Positions 44,673 through 55,379 of a DNA stretch of 64,000 bases are shown here, piece after piece (the stretch's first letter is position 1; each line of letters opens with the position of its first letter). The notes beneath the pieces were generated by a model. The model did no database searches. It saw only the letters and a program-made list of their open reading frames with translations, and had not been told where the DNA came from. Source of the DNA: Sepioteuthis lessoniana. Taxonomy: Eukaryota > Mollusca > Cephalopoda > Myopsida > Loliginidae. The DNA is taken from NCBI GenBank assembly GCA_963585895.1, contig OY757921.1:57112937-57176936 (forward strand). Reading direction: 5' to 3'. The position numbers and the translations under genes are program-made.

Positions 44673-44735
44673 ACTGTGAGAGGTTTAGACAAATTCGCCC
44701 AAAACATTACCAAATCATAGTGCTTCTGATGATCA

Positions 44736-45077
44736 CTTGGTAGTGGTAGAGGGGTTGGATAAATAACTTAAAATTCTTTTGAATTCTATGAAAAGCTGAG
44801 CTTATTCCATTTTTTTCTGATGTCTAGTTATAGTTGGATTATCTCCCTTGTATCAAACTATAAACTTTTTTAGATAGCTATCAACTACTTTGTTTTGTTT
44901 AATTATATTTTTGTTAAAAAAACAAAGAAAGAAAGATTAATCTATACAATAAATATTTGTATTTAGAGTCAGCTGAATGAGAATTATATGGGATTTTTAT
45001 TTTCATATTTTGTGTATTCTTTGGATTTTAGTATTAAGATAACAATGTTTCTTAGATTAAAAAAAAAAGCCAATTTT
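44736..45077. other. Noncoding stretch
   Basis: AT-rich; nothing recognised. Confidence 0.5.
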
Positions 45078-45082
45078 GTAAG

Positions 45083-45514
45083 AGGGTTTGTTTGTGTCTG
45101 GCGTGCAGGTCAGTGATCTGATACAAAGAAAAGAAAAGAAAAGAAAAATACTCACCGCTGTTTCAATAATCCACCTTCAGCCCATTAAAGGAAAAAAGAG
45201 AGGAGGCGCCCGACCGGAATTTTTATAGGCTAAGGAAATGGATTATGGGAAGGTGATGTAAATAAAAACCGACTCGTTTTTCTTTTCGGGCGTCTTTTTC
45301 TCGGCGAGAAGCAGAAGCAGGAAAGAAAGTGGAAGAGAAACGAAGGAAGAAGCACAGAGAGAGTGAAAAGGAGAGAGAGAGAGAGAGAAGGAGGTAAGTG
45401 GAAGAGGAACGCAAAGAGGGAAGTGGTGTAACAAGCACTTAAGACTGAAATCTAAAGGTTGCTGGTTCAATCCCGGGTTCAACACACAGGGAGATTATCC
45501 ACCCTAAATCTACA
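45083..45514 (+). repeat. 5' LTR with tRNA-Phe-like segment
   Basis: 432 bp, AGGGTTTG...ATCTACA. It contains AAAGA repeats, a GA-rich run (45378-45392) and a segment at about 45430-45482 like the 3' two thirds of a tRNA-Phe gene. That segment includes GACTGAAATCTAAAGG (anticodon arm) and GGTTCAATCCCGGG (T arm and B box). The 3' copy matches tRNA-Phe slightly better (GCGCTTTAGACTG). Confidence 0.85.
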
Positions 45515-45526
45515 AGCTATTTCGGC
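45515..45526 (+). promoter_or_regulatory. Putative primer-binding site AGCTATTTCGGC
   Basis: It begins at the first base after the 5' LTR and is the exact reverse complement of the first 12 bases of a metazoan tRNA-Phe (GCCGAAATAGCT). A standard site would complement the 3' end and start TGG. Its position supports a primer role; the mode is unusual. Confidence 0.45.
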
Positions 45527-45529
45527 ATA

Positions 45530-46276
45530 ATGGGGGACAGGTTCAACCTGAAATTAATTCCAGAATTCAATGGCTCGACCCCAGTACTTGACTGGGTGGA
45601 AAAAGTGAAACTGCATTGTCTCTTGTCTGGTGTAAAGAGCATTGAACATGTGATTCCTCTACGTCTGTCTGGTGGGGCTTTCGCTGTGTATCAACAGCTC
45701 AGTGCTGAGGAAAAACAGAGTTATGAGAGGATCAAGGCAGCACTATACAAAGCGTTTGCTATCGACCCTGCCACTGCCTGGGAGCAATTTGAGGCAAGAG
45801 CATTACATCCAGGCGAAACTGTGGATGTATATTTGGCCGAGCTAACGAAGCTGACGGTGTTGTTTGGTGGGCTGCCCGAGCGGGCCTTGGCGTACAAATT
45901 TCTGGCGGGGCTCCCAATTGGAGCAAAGCAGCTCCTGCGAGCGAGCTCAAACATAGACTCGTTGTCCCTTAAAGACCTGGTAGACCGGGCCAGGACCGTG
46001 ATGAAGGAAAATTCCGAGCTGAGGGATCTGGTAATCGCTGCTGCGCAATCCACACCGAGTGATGACAGACTGTCTCAGGGGCCTAGCCTGCATAGTGGGG
46101 TTGTGTGTTATAGGTGCGGTGGCCAGGGCCACATTGCGAGGAACTGCTGGCGGCGACTGACAGCTGTTTGCTGCTTCCAGTGTAATGAGACTGGACATAT
46201 AGCCCGGGATTGTGCGGGAAACGGGACCGGGGCAAGGTGCCAGCGTCAACCTTTCCCCAAAGCAAAAATTAAATGA
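45530..46276 (+). CDS. Gag with two zinc knuckles
   Basis: This is a 248-codon intact frame starting 15 bp after the LTR (ATGGGGGACAGG). Capsid-like helical sequence fills the first about 170 residues: LIPEFNGSTPVLDWVEKVKL, AWEQFEARALHPGETVDVYL, RALAYKFLAGLP. Two CCHC knuckles follow: CYRCGGQGHIARNC and CFQCNETGHIARDC. This arrangement is typical of Ty3-type Gag, which forms the particle and binds genomic RNA. The frame overlaps pol (from 46212), which lies in the +1 frame, so a +1 shift or restart would be needed for Gag-Pol. Confidence 0.9.
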   Translation: MGDRFNLKLIPEFNGSTPVLDWVEKVKLHCLLSGVKSIEHVIPLRLSGGAFAVYQQLSAEEKQSYERIKAALYKAFAIDPATAWEQFEARALHPGETVDVYLAELTKLTVLFGGLPERALAYKFLAGLPIGAKQLLRASSNIDSLSLKDLVDRARTVMKENSELRDLVIAAAQSTPSDDRLSQGPSLHSGVVCYRCGGQGHIARNCWRRLTAVCCFQCNETGHIARDCAGNGTGARCQRQPFPKAKIK

Positions 46277-49259
46277 GGCGCTACCGATTATTCAGATCTA
46301 TGTCAACGAGACATTGTGCTCAGCACTCCTCGATTCTGGTTGCTCCCGCACCATAGTGTTCGCAGGCCTCTGCCGTACTTGGAAGGAGAAGGGTGTCAGA
46401 GTGACCACCATCAGTGGAGAAACACGGACATGTTGCGGGGTGGGCGCGGTAAACGTCCGAACAAGAACTGGAAACTCGGCCAACGTCTAGGCGCTAGTAG
46501 TGCTCAAAAAACCACTGAGCTTTGACCTGCTTCTAGGCTATGATGCCATCAGAGCCCTAGGTGATGTTTACATGACGCAGACAGGGGCAGTACAGTTTCA
46601 GGAGAAGACCCCGGTGTGCGCAGTGCTGAGGATCGACCAGCCTGACTTTAGTGTCGAATTTGACCCGCACCAGAAGGCTTGGACCGCCTCATGGAGGTGG
46701 TCAGGAAATCAGGAACCAGCCAAACTGCGGAACGGAGTAGCCGAGTACCATGTGCCTGACCAAATAAGGCCTGCATACGAAGAGGAGCTCCACGAATGGA
46801 TTAAGGATGGCTGGTTAATTCCTTACCTCTATAAGAAACTTGGACCACCCAAAGGTTTGATCCCGCTGATGGCAGTTGCTTAGCACAACAAAGCAAAAGT
46901 GAGGCCAGTGATGGACTACCGCAAACTAAACGCGCATTTTGATGCATTCACGGCAGATGCTGACGTCTGCGCCAGCAAGCTACGAGAATGGTGTCAGCTG
47001 GGTTCCAATGTGTCCCTGCTGGATCTAAGAAAAGCGTACCTGCAGGTCCGGGTCAATGAGACGATGTGGCCGTTTCAGACGGTGGTATTTGCCGGCAGAA
47101 GGTACTGCCTTACCAGACTGGGCTTCGGGCTGAACGTGGCACACCAAATAATGAAGACCATTGTCAACGCTGTGTTGTCACAGCAAGAAACAATAAAAGA
47201 GGGGATATCAGCGTACCTTGATGACATATACGTGAACGAAGACATTGTGTCGTCATCACGCATAAGGTCCCAACTGGCCAAGTTTGGTCTGATCTGCAAG
47301 GACCCAGAACGTTTGGAGGATGGCACCCGTGTCTTGGGCCTGAACGTTTGACAGGAGCGGGGGACCTTGAAGTGGTGGTGCGGAACTGCAGTTCCTGAAG
47401 TACCCGATGTCTTCACGAGACGAGCTGTCTTCTCCCTGTGTGGAAAATTTGTGGGGCATCTACCAGTGTGTAGATGGACTCGTGCAGCAACAGGCACCAT
47501 AAAAGGGAGAGCAAGCGCAGTCACCAAAGGGTGGGACGACGAAACAACGGACGATCTGTTGGTTCGCATGGTGAAGGAGACCATCGCAAGGGTAAAGCAG
47601 GATGACCCCGCCAAAGGAGATTGGTGCGTACAGGGAGACGAACTGAACGTGTGGGTGGATGCGAGCTCTCTGGCGATTGGTGTGGTGTTGGAGAAGGATG
47701 GAGCTGTGGTTGAGGACGCCTGCTGGTTGCGACCGATAAATGACGCTGCTCACATCAACCTGGCAGAGCTCGATGCGGTGATGAAAGGCATCAACCTGGC
47801 ACTCCAGTGGAAAGTCAGGAAATTACGCATACACACTGATTCGCTATGCGTGTACCACTGGATATCGGACACACTGACAGGCAAGGCCGGGGTGCGCACC
47901 AAGGCGGCCAGTGAGATGCTGATCAGACGGAGGCTGGAGACCATAAGAAAGCTGGTGATGGAGTACAATCTGTCTGTGGATGTGGTACTTGTCACCTCAA
48001 ACTGCAACCTCGCTGATAGGCTCACTCGAGTGCCACAGAGATGTTATGACGCCATGAAGAAAGAAGCTGGGCCAGTACCGTTACTATGTGCTGCCTCTGT
48101 TGAGGCGGCAGACAAGATCAGGGAGATACACCACGACAGTGGGCACCCCGGAGTGAGACGGACTTACTATTTTGTGCAATTGACCAATCCGTCAGTGTCA
48201 AAAAGTGCAGTGAGAGCGGTGGTCAAGGAATGCCAAACATGCCAGTCAATCGACCCTGCCCCGGCTAGATGGCGGAAGGGTCGGCTGGGAACAGACACGA
48301 CTTGGAGCCGACTGGGTATGGACGTAACCCATTATGGCAGCCAGCACTTCCTCACATTAATAGATTGCAGACCGACGAGGTTCGCGATTTGGCGCCCGTT
48401 AGTAAGACAGGACTCTTCCAGTGTCATCCGTGAATTGGAGTCCGTATTTTACGAAAGGGGACCGCCTGAAGAGATCCTCACGGACAATGACACAGCCTTC
48501 TGCAGCATGGAGTTTAGGCGTTTCGTAGATGAGTGGGGGATCAGGCTCGGACACCGATGTGCATATGTGCCAAGTGGCAACGGCATTGCAGAGCGGTGCC
48601 ACCGAAGCGTGAAGAGGATCGCGGCTAGGAAGGCGTGCACGATCGTGGAAGCGGTCTATAGGTATAATGCAACACCAAAGGATGCTGTGACTGCTGCGAG
48701 CGCACCCGCCAATGCAATCCATCGGTACCGAGTGCGCATCAAGGGCATTGATGCGCGTCTGCCTGATCGACTGGGAACAAGAGGGCCGTATGAGTTAGGG
48801 GACACCGTCTGGGTGAAACCTCCCAATAGCCGGTGCACCACCCATTTTCGAAGGGGACAAATCACTGGCATCGTCAGTGAGCAGGCCGTACTGGTTGATG
48901 GCACTCCATGCCATGTGAGGGACATCCGGCCCGCCCTAAACACGAATCCGTTGGCAAGTAGTGGCAGTGGTGAATCATCCAACGACGAACTGTGGATCCG
49001 ACCTATGCCCCACGTGCCTGATGATCCGACCGCGAACCCCGACGCTGATGCCGATAGTTCCGATGGCACTTCAGAGAGCTCAGATGAAGAAGTCCAGACA
49101 ATCCCCCTTCGTAGGAGTGCCCGCAACAAACGACCACGTCTGCCATGCCACATGTGTGATCTTGAGACCAGGGGGGAGTGTGGACATGAAAGTGGGACTA
49201 ATGGCAGCTCTCGACAAAAGAGGGTTCGTTTGTATCTGGCGTACAGGTCAGTGATCTGA
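46212..49259 (+). pseudogene. Pol polyprotein with three in-frame stops
   Basis: One frame runs the whole length, interrupted by TAG (46488), TAG (46881) and TGA (47349). Order: protease (LLDSGCSRTIVF near 46325); RT (VRPVMDYRKLN, SLLDLRKAYLQV, YLDDIYV near 47214); RNase H (VWVDASSLAIGVV, HINLAELDAVMKG, HTDSLCVYHWI, NLADRLTR); integrase finger (IHHDSGHPG...CQTCQ) and core (GMDVTHYGS, LTDNDTAFCS, GNGIAERCHR), giving the DDE triad. A GPY/F-like tail follows (GTRGPYELGDTVWVKPP). The HINxAELDA style of RNase H is seen in a subset of invertebrate Ty3-type elements. The last segment (47367-49259) is 630 codons, open. Catalytic residues look intact; each stop can be explained by one C-to-T change. 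Confidence 0.85.
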
Positions 49260-49652
49260 TACAAAGAAAAGAAAAGAAAAATACTCGCCGCTGTTTCAAT
49301 AATCCACCTTCAGCCCATTATAGGAAAAAAGAGAGGAGGTGCCCAACCGGAATTTTTATAGGCTAAGGAAATGGATTATGGGTAAGGTGACGTAAATAAA
49401 AACCGACTCGTTTTTCTTTTCGGGCATCTTTTTCTCGGCGAGAAGCAGAAGCAGGAAAGAAAGTGGAAGAGAAATGAAGGAAGAAGCACAGAGAGAGTGA
49501 AAAGGAGAGCGAGAGAGAGAGAGAGAAGGAGGAAAGTGGAAGAGGAACGCAAAGAGGGAAGTGGTGTAACAAGCGCTTTAGACTGAAATCTAAAGGTCGC
49601 TGGTTCAATCCCGGGTTCAACACACAGGGAGATTATCCACCCTAAAACTACA
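49221..49652 (+). repeat. 3' LTR of the 45-kb element
   Basis: 432 bp, preceded by the purine-rich CGACAAAAG. Roughly 16-18 substitutions and one compensating 5-bp AAAGA unit change separate it from the 5' LTR. Many of the differences are C/T or G/A. Confidence 0.9.
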
Positions 49653-49657
49653 GTAAG

Positions 49658-51539
49658 ACCTTATGACGATCTATGGAATGATGAATTGAAGTTTCCCTTT
49701 CCCAAGCAAAATTTTTATTAGACTTCTTTAAAAAATGTATTTCAAAGGATATAGAAAAATAAATCAGTAAATGTCCTCAACTCCATCTGATTTTGAGGAG
49801 AAAATCACAAATGTTTAATTCTGTGACTAAGAAAAAATGTTTTTATTTAATTCTTTTCAATTTTAACTGATAGTTTGTTGCAGAAGTCAAACATATTTTT
49901 AGTGGAATGGAATTGTATCCTTTCTATCACCAGATGGACTTACAATGCTCAGTAAAATTGTGCTTGCTCCAAAATATTGGTCATATCATAGAGCTATTGT
50001 TCAGCTTAATAGAGAATATTTTATCAGTGTTTGTATCAAACTGAAAGAGAGTTGCCGTGCATGCAATTCTGATATGTCGAAAAGAATTCATAGTTAGTAA
50101 AATCTTGTTTTCCACTGAAAATCTTTGGTCATATCTTTTATAGATCTGAAAGATTGGGAGTCCTATGGCACTAAACTGCGTCTGGGAGTGAGGCATCTTT
50201 TCTAGAGTTAGTGGAAGTGTGCAGTCACTCCTTAGTTACCGTCACAACCTGGTCTACTTTAACCCAGAGTGGTAGTAACTATTAGGGTCCCATTTATGGG
50301 TCAAATAGATCTATTTGAAAATTATTAGTATTAGATAGGAATACTTGAAATTATATAACTGTTGTCAAATAATTTCTGTTAGGAAAAGTTACTTGAAGTG
50401 CTAATCGTTTACAATTTATTATTGTATTGAATTGCTTGAAACTATATTTTTGTTTGCAAAAAAACCCCCCTTCAGCATTAAATAACCCAAGAAAGGTTGA
50501 CATGCTGTAAAACTAACCAATCTCTCAGAAAGGTAGAGTATTGGAGTTTACCTAAATTAACGAAAGTTGTATTTGCAGTTTTATAAATCTATTTTAGAAC
50601 TATTTTAAAAAGTTTTATGTAGTTATTTCTTTGTTCAGTAAGTTCTGTAAATTTTGAAGTAAAGATTTATTCAAAATTTAAGAATTTCTTTAAAATCTTT
50701 TCAAATGCATTTTTTATTTATCAAAATTTAAGGAGATCCTAACAAAATATACAAATTTTTTTCTTTTTGTGCTTATCTTTTTTTTTTTTTTGGTTTGTTT
50801 AAAAATTTAGTTTTATTTTGATTTTGCTTGACATGATAATATCCTACCTCTGTCCTATCATAATTGTTACATTTACTGTATGATGTAGGAATGCTGATGT
50901 AACAAGTATTATGGGATAGATTAAATTTATACAAAATGACTTGTTCACAAACGAGCACTTTCAGAATGATTTATTTATAAACTGACAAAACCTTCATAAA
51001 GATTATTAAAAGGAACTTGTAATTTATTGATGATGATTATAATGATAATAATTGTATTAATATCACTCAAAATATAGTTTATAAAATTTATATATTTCAA
51101 AATATTTTCTAAAATTCTGTGTGCTTGTTTATTTTGTAACAACTATAAATAAATAAATACACCACTCACAAAATTTTTATAAAAAGTTGATTTTTTTTAA
51201 AACCATAGATTGCAGGATTCTATTATTTTTAATGGAAGCTTATTCAATCTAAACATTATTTATTACCAAACACTACAACATTGAAATTCTGTAACCAAAA
51301 ATAAAATTGCATGAAAATATAAAAGAGACATATTTATTTTTAGAGTGATACCTGTTTTAGTTTACAGAATTCAATATTGTAGAATTTTGAAATAAATTGT
51401 TGCTGATATATGTTTGGATTGTATAATGGTCTATTGGAAATAATAAAATCCTAGTATCTTTGGTTTAGAAGAACATTAACTTCATATAAAAAAGACAGTT
51501 TGGGACCTATTTATTTATAGGTGATATTATATAAAGTAA
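49658..51539. other. Noncoding with repeat Z scrap and hairpin motif
   Basis: A partial repeat Z lies at about 50220-50400 (GGGTCCCATTTATGGGTCAA, then ATAGATCTATTTGAAAA). A GGCATTAAATAACC-like hairpin motif is near 50473-50520. The remainder is AT-rich, and no gene is supported. Confidence 0.5.
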
Positions 51540-51777
51540 AAGTAAAGTTAGCGATCATAGTTGAGGGCAAGCAGAAGGCTTCTTTTTTAATAGCTACTAC
51601 ACTGAGATGTAGGAGAGGGCACTACTCTTTTCCCTGGATTGCTCCACTTTACCCTTGATATGTACCTTATATTGCTGAGTGTTAAGCAAGGAGTTATCAA
51701 GTACCATTTTTAAAGTCTTTAGTATGACATGACCTGGAATTGAACCCAGGTCTCCTGGACCATTGGCAAACACTCTG
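51540..51777 (-). repeat. tRNA-derived SINE, family S, copy 3
   Basis: It has the same head and body as the copy at 7085, in the same orientation (GGTCTCCTGGACCATTGGCA, then CAAACACTCT at the tRNA-like end). It stops at CTCTG before the A-box is complete, where repeat Z begins. Confidence 0.8.
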
Positions 51778-51784
51778 TTATATA

Positions 51785-52052
51785 ATTGAACACAGTCTGT
51801 TATGTCTGCGGGACTTAGAATATGCTAACTGTAAATCCTGCAGAGGGGTAAGACTCCCTCAAAAGGGTGTCCTGTGTATGACACTAACCTGCTTCTGGTA
51901 GTGAGGCTCCAGTTCTGGAGATATGCTAACTGTGGAGTACCCTTTCATTACCTTTACTCCATGGTTCATTCTGACCTGGAGTAGTAGTACTATGTTTGGG
52001 TTCCATCTGTGGGTCAAATAGATCTGTTAAAAAATCATTTGTTATTTAATAG
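51785..52052 (-). repeat. Repeat Z, copy split by X (left part)
   Basis: Blocks present: GTCTGCGGGACTTAGAATAT-like head, GTGTATGACACTAAC, GGTAGTGAGGCTCC, CCCTTTCATTACC and GGGTCAAATAGATCTGTT. The right part resumes after the X insertion at 53220-53390 (GGAATACTTGATGTCATAC). Confidence 0.7.
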
Positions 52053-53215
52053 TGTGACGTGGCCTGAAATATTTATCCCAAGACGGGAGTTTATTTTTCG
52101 CACGTGTGAAGATAGGGTAGCCTGGCACTTGATCCCTCACAAAATAAGTTCCAGTTAAGATTCCCTTTTTGGGCGTAGGGGAACTGGCAGATTATGTGGG
52201 GGTTAATTTGGGGCTAGACTGACCACTGCTGGCAAGGGGTTTCCATTTTTTTCATGTACACACACCTACCAGGCCACTACCTCTTCCTACCCCTAGGATA
52301 ATGGAAGATATGGGCCTCTAGGTTTAGATATTATTATTTGTCGTAGTCGACAATTCCAATTTCCCGTGTAATATTTTTAAAGGAGCAAATAGGATATTTA
52401 GCGAGAATAAATTGAGGTGAATGTAGCTGAAAAGGAACATGCAAAAGACAACTTGATAGGCAGACAACGCAATTAATAAATTTCAACATGAGGAGAGATA
52501 TAAAATATAACAAAGTTTTTAATACATGCAGACACATATATTTAACGTGTCAGCTATATTATCAGCGGATAATATCAAATATGCAAATGTCTTTCTTCCT
52601 TATTCTTTTCTTTCTTCCTTTTTTAAATTGAGAGAGAGAGAGAGTATGTAATTGCAATACTTAGGAAGGGTGGAAGGAGAGAAGTCTTAAGGTTTACTTA
52701 GCTTTTCGATGGGTTCCTTCTGAGAGTATTTTCTCTTTTAGGGGCTAGCGGGATTTTTTTACAGCTTGGCTTGAAGGTATCAGTTATCTTCTTGTCCAAG
52801 ATTCTATTTCGCTTCTTCATCCGGAGTCTTGGACACAGTGTCAACACATCTTGTCACACCAACTTCTGTCCTAAAACTTAATTCTTTATTCCTATTTCCG
52901 CTGACGAAAAGGGTGCTACATCCGTTTTTAGGGTTCTGGCCAATCATTCGGCCTTTTTCTTCTTCCTTCACCCTGTCAGGCAATTCGTTCGGACTACTAT
53001 ATGTCCCTATACCCCCTTCTTTATCCATCCGGTCACAGAGTGCAAACATCTGTTGGCTTTCATTCTGACCTGGATTTGTTACTTCAGCCGCCAGGAATTG
53101 ACCTACATTCCTTATTCCTCTTTTAACAGTCAGTCTTTGGCGGCCTGTTAATTCAAACACGGAGGGGTAGGGGGAATTTCTTATTTCTCTCCTCTCAGTG
53201 GTAGACCACGTGACA
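52053..53215 (+). mobile_element. Solo LTR-like insertion X, copy 1
   Basis: The termini are TGTGACGTGG and CCACGTGACA, inverted with one mismatch and TG...CA ends. It is flanked by the 4-bp duplication ATAG (52049-52052 and 53216-53219) inside repeat Z. It is 1163 bp and has no retroelement pol. The 143-codon ORF on the minus strand (52804-53235) runs past the end of the repeat and is not credited. A GA run is at 52630-52643. Confidence 0.8.
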
Positions 53216-53395
53216 ATAGGAATACTTGATGTCATACGACTAAATTATTTGTATTAGGAATTGTTACTTGATATTATAATTATTTTCTTGGAACTGGTGC
53301 AAACCAATGATTAAATAGGAATAATAATTTGAAACTATAAAATTATTAGTTTTAGATTGGAATACTTGATATCGTATAACTGTACAAAAGAGTCT

Positions 53396-53638
53396 TAAGA
53401 AACGACTCTATAAAAAATGTAAATATGAATGTAGGATGAATGCAATTCCCTAACCTCTTGGCATAAAATAATCTTAAATGAATTATTTACTGTAAAAATC
53501 AATCAATCAACATTTAGGTAAAATTACATGAAGTATATCTTCTAGACATTTATAAACTAAGATGTTAACCAGTTTTTCAATCAGTATTTAACTGACAAAA
53601 GAGAAACTGAACATTTAAAAAAAAAATATGTTAATCTT
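53396..53638. other. Noncoding stretch
   Basis: AT-rich; no recognised feature. Confidence 0.5.
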
Positions 53639-53642
53639 TTAA

Positions 53643-53772
53643 TATGTTCACTGCAATATGACCCACCAGTGGATTGTGCTATATTTTTTGCTATACAACC
53701 CACTGGTGCATTGGTTTGCACTATAAAAAAATATAGTACGATCCATTGGTGGGTCATATCACATTTAGCGTG
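53643..53772. mobile_element. 130-bp TTAA-flanked hairpin MITE
   Basis: TTAA lies at 53639-53642 and 53773-53776. The arms pair over about 45 bp (ATATGACCCACCAGTGGAT on the left against ATCCATTGGTGGGTCATAT on the right). A GACCCACCAGTGG-like core recurs in the middle (AACCCACTGGTGCATTGG). The TTAA target suggests a piggyBac-type origin. It is a different family from the MITE at 33408. Confidence 0.8.
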
Positions 53773-53776
53773 TTAA

Positions 53777-54046
53777 TAAAAGTAAGAACAACTTTAAATA
53801 TTAACAAAATTGACAGCATTTTCTTATTCCTTTGAGACAAAGTTAAAATTGTTTTTAATGGAACAAAATATCTTAAAACTGATAAATAAAAAAAATATGA
53901 GTGAAAATAAATTTTAACATGTTCATTGCTTTTTTAAAAGTGACTTAACAGATTTTGATCTAGAAACATTAAAATATGAGAGTGGTCTATATTAATGATT
54001 GGGAATAGTTTGTCCTCTATTAATGGCCAAATGGTTTAATCTAAAA
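53777..54046. other. Noncoding stretch
   Basis: AT-rich; nothing recognised. Confidence 0.5.
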
Positions 54047-54960
54047 CAGGTGTCATCAACCTTTTTAGCCTGAGAGCCACAAAACCTAACTCAGGAAGAC
54101 CCAGGAGTGAACAGTCTTTAAGGATAGGAAAGAAAAGCAGCTAAATTCAAAAGCTAACAGTCATAATTTATTAATGAGACATCTGATGTTGTTTATAATG
54201 ACAAAAAGATGTAATATCAAGGTTAAATGAAGAGGTTGACTGAAGGATCAGATCAGACAAGTGTAAAAGAGAAATGCGTTGCGGTTGGTTGGCGAGAGAT
54301 GATATATCCAGCTGACTGGAAGAGACAATTCAGGAGACATTTCTAAGCTAGAGATGTTTGTGCTGGACGGTGATATGCGAAAAGTGTCCTGGATCAAGCT
54401 TTCTAACTGTTAAGCGACCCTTGATTACTACAATTTAATAGTCGCAAGTGCAGCATTATCTTGGCATGGTTCATTTTGGAGAACAACTCTTCACAGTACT
54501 AAGTAGGGCCAAACATACTTTCTACTTGCTTGGTGTTAATAAACTTGAGAATCATCCAGATGGAAGCATGTGGTTCTTATAGAAATTGATGATGTGGTAA
54601 GCAAGAAATTTGGACTTTAAATCTTCTGAACACAGAAGATCAATGACTTCCATCTGTAGGTGTAATGGTACTTCTTCTTCACAGTCAGCATCAAAAGGTG
54701 AAGAGAAAATAGTGAAAGTTGGGGCATATGATTTCATGTCAGCAAAATAACTGGCAAATTCAGAGTGAAGGTCACTGATAAACTGCAGATAGTTATGTTG
54801 TCATGTTCAGATAAAAATGACAGACAAAGAAAATGAGACAGATTGTTGTTTTTCAGATGGGATTGTGGTTGGAGGAATTGGGTGAAGGGTTGCATGTATG
54901 TGCTTGGAGAGTGGTCCATGAGTTGAGGACCCTTTATGTAGAGATACCCAATTTGTTATA
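54047..54960 (-). pseudogene. hAT (ZBED-like) transposase relic
   Basis: The left edge reads CAGGTGTCATCAACCTTTTT, like the CAGNGGTCNNCAACC ends of many hAT elements. On the minus strand, broken frames give FTIFSSPFDADCEEEVPLHL, LQMEVIDLLCSEDLKSKFLA and FYKNHMLPSG, the region before the dimerisation domain in ZBED/EPM2AIP1-like hAT transposases. Several stops are present. No matching right end was found, so it is truncated or the end has been lost. Confidence 0.6.
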
Positions 54961-55379
54961 CTTTTGCACCTAGGTAAGGATAGGTTATAAAGTAAAACAT
55001 TTTTTATGTCTCACATTGAGAAAAGGAAGAGCTCTTTTATAGAGGTTTAACAAAAAAAAATAATCAGTGGTAGGTCATATTGTTGCTAGATATAATTGTA
55101 GAGAATTTAATTTTCCAAATTTTAAGGGAAAATGAATTAACAAATTGTCTTTTTAAAATAATTATTTACAGTCAGTTGAACATTATTAGGTTTATAGATA
55201 TTTCCTCAAGCTTTTGATATAAAATTATTTAAATAGGATTATTGCTTAGGTAGCACTAATAATTCAAACAAAAATATCAAGCTCTTAAATTATTAACAAA
55301 TATTTCTCTTTATTCCCTACAAAATAATGTGAAAATTTTTACAGAACAGTATCAATTTTATAAGATAATTTAAAAAATA
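54961..55379. other. Noncoding stretch
   Basis: AT-rich; nothing recognised. Confidence 0.5.

Larger units (their letters stand above)
42190..44735 (+). mobile_element. I/Jockey-like LINE, internally deleted, copy 1
   Basis: It starts with a head shared with repeat Z (GGCTGTAGAATATGCTGACT) and a 5' region matching 62300-62560 (CACCTGTTGGC-TGGGTGG, then AGGCCTGATCTGATCAAT). ORF1 and an RNase H tail follow, with the endonuclease and RT missing between about 43900 and 44000. The end is near 44735 (GGATAAATAACTT). The deletion removes roughly the whole enzymatic core of ORF2. It could only move in trans. Confidence 0.7.
45083..49652 (+). mobile_element. LTR retrotransposon with 432-bp LTRs, TSD GTAAG
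   Basis: The two LTRs (45083-45514 and 49221-49652) are the same length and about 96% alike by eye. The whole is flanked by GTAAG (45078-45082 and 49653-49657). The order gag, protease, RT, RNase H, integrase is that of Ty3-type elements. Base composition is visibly richer in G+C than the surroundings. The LTRs begin AGGGTT instead of TG and end CTACA. Three in-frame stops interrupt pol. The clean ends and mild LTR divergence suggest it is one of the younger insertions here. Confidence 0.9.

Noticed and set aside
45223-45485. Ser/Leu/Phe-rich minus-strand ORFs in the LTRs
   Set aside because: They are the antisense of the GA-rich LTR tract and are repeated at 49363-49623 for the same reason.
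47075-49264. Several minus-strand ORFs of 90-200 codons under pol
   Set aside because: They are shadows of the G+C-rich pol frame on the other strand; none has a domain of its own.
49560-49625. A tRNA-Phe gene in the 3' LTR
   Set aside because: The acceptor stem and D arm do not match and the segment is present in both LTRs, so it is part of the element.
52804-53235. 143-codon minus-strand ORF
   Set aside because: It is inside LTR-like repeat X and crosses its end; the matching frame is not kept in the fragment at 23028 or in copy 2.
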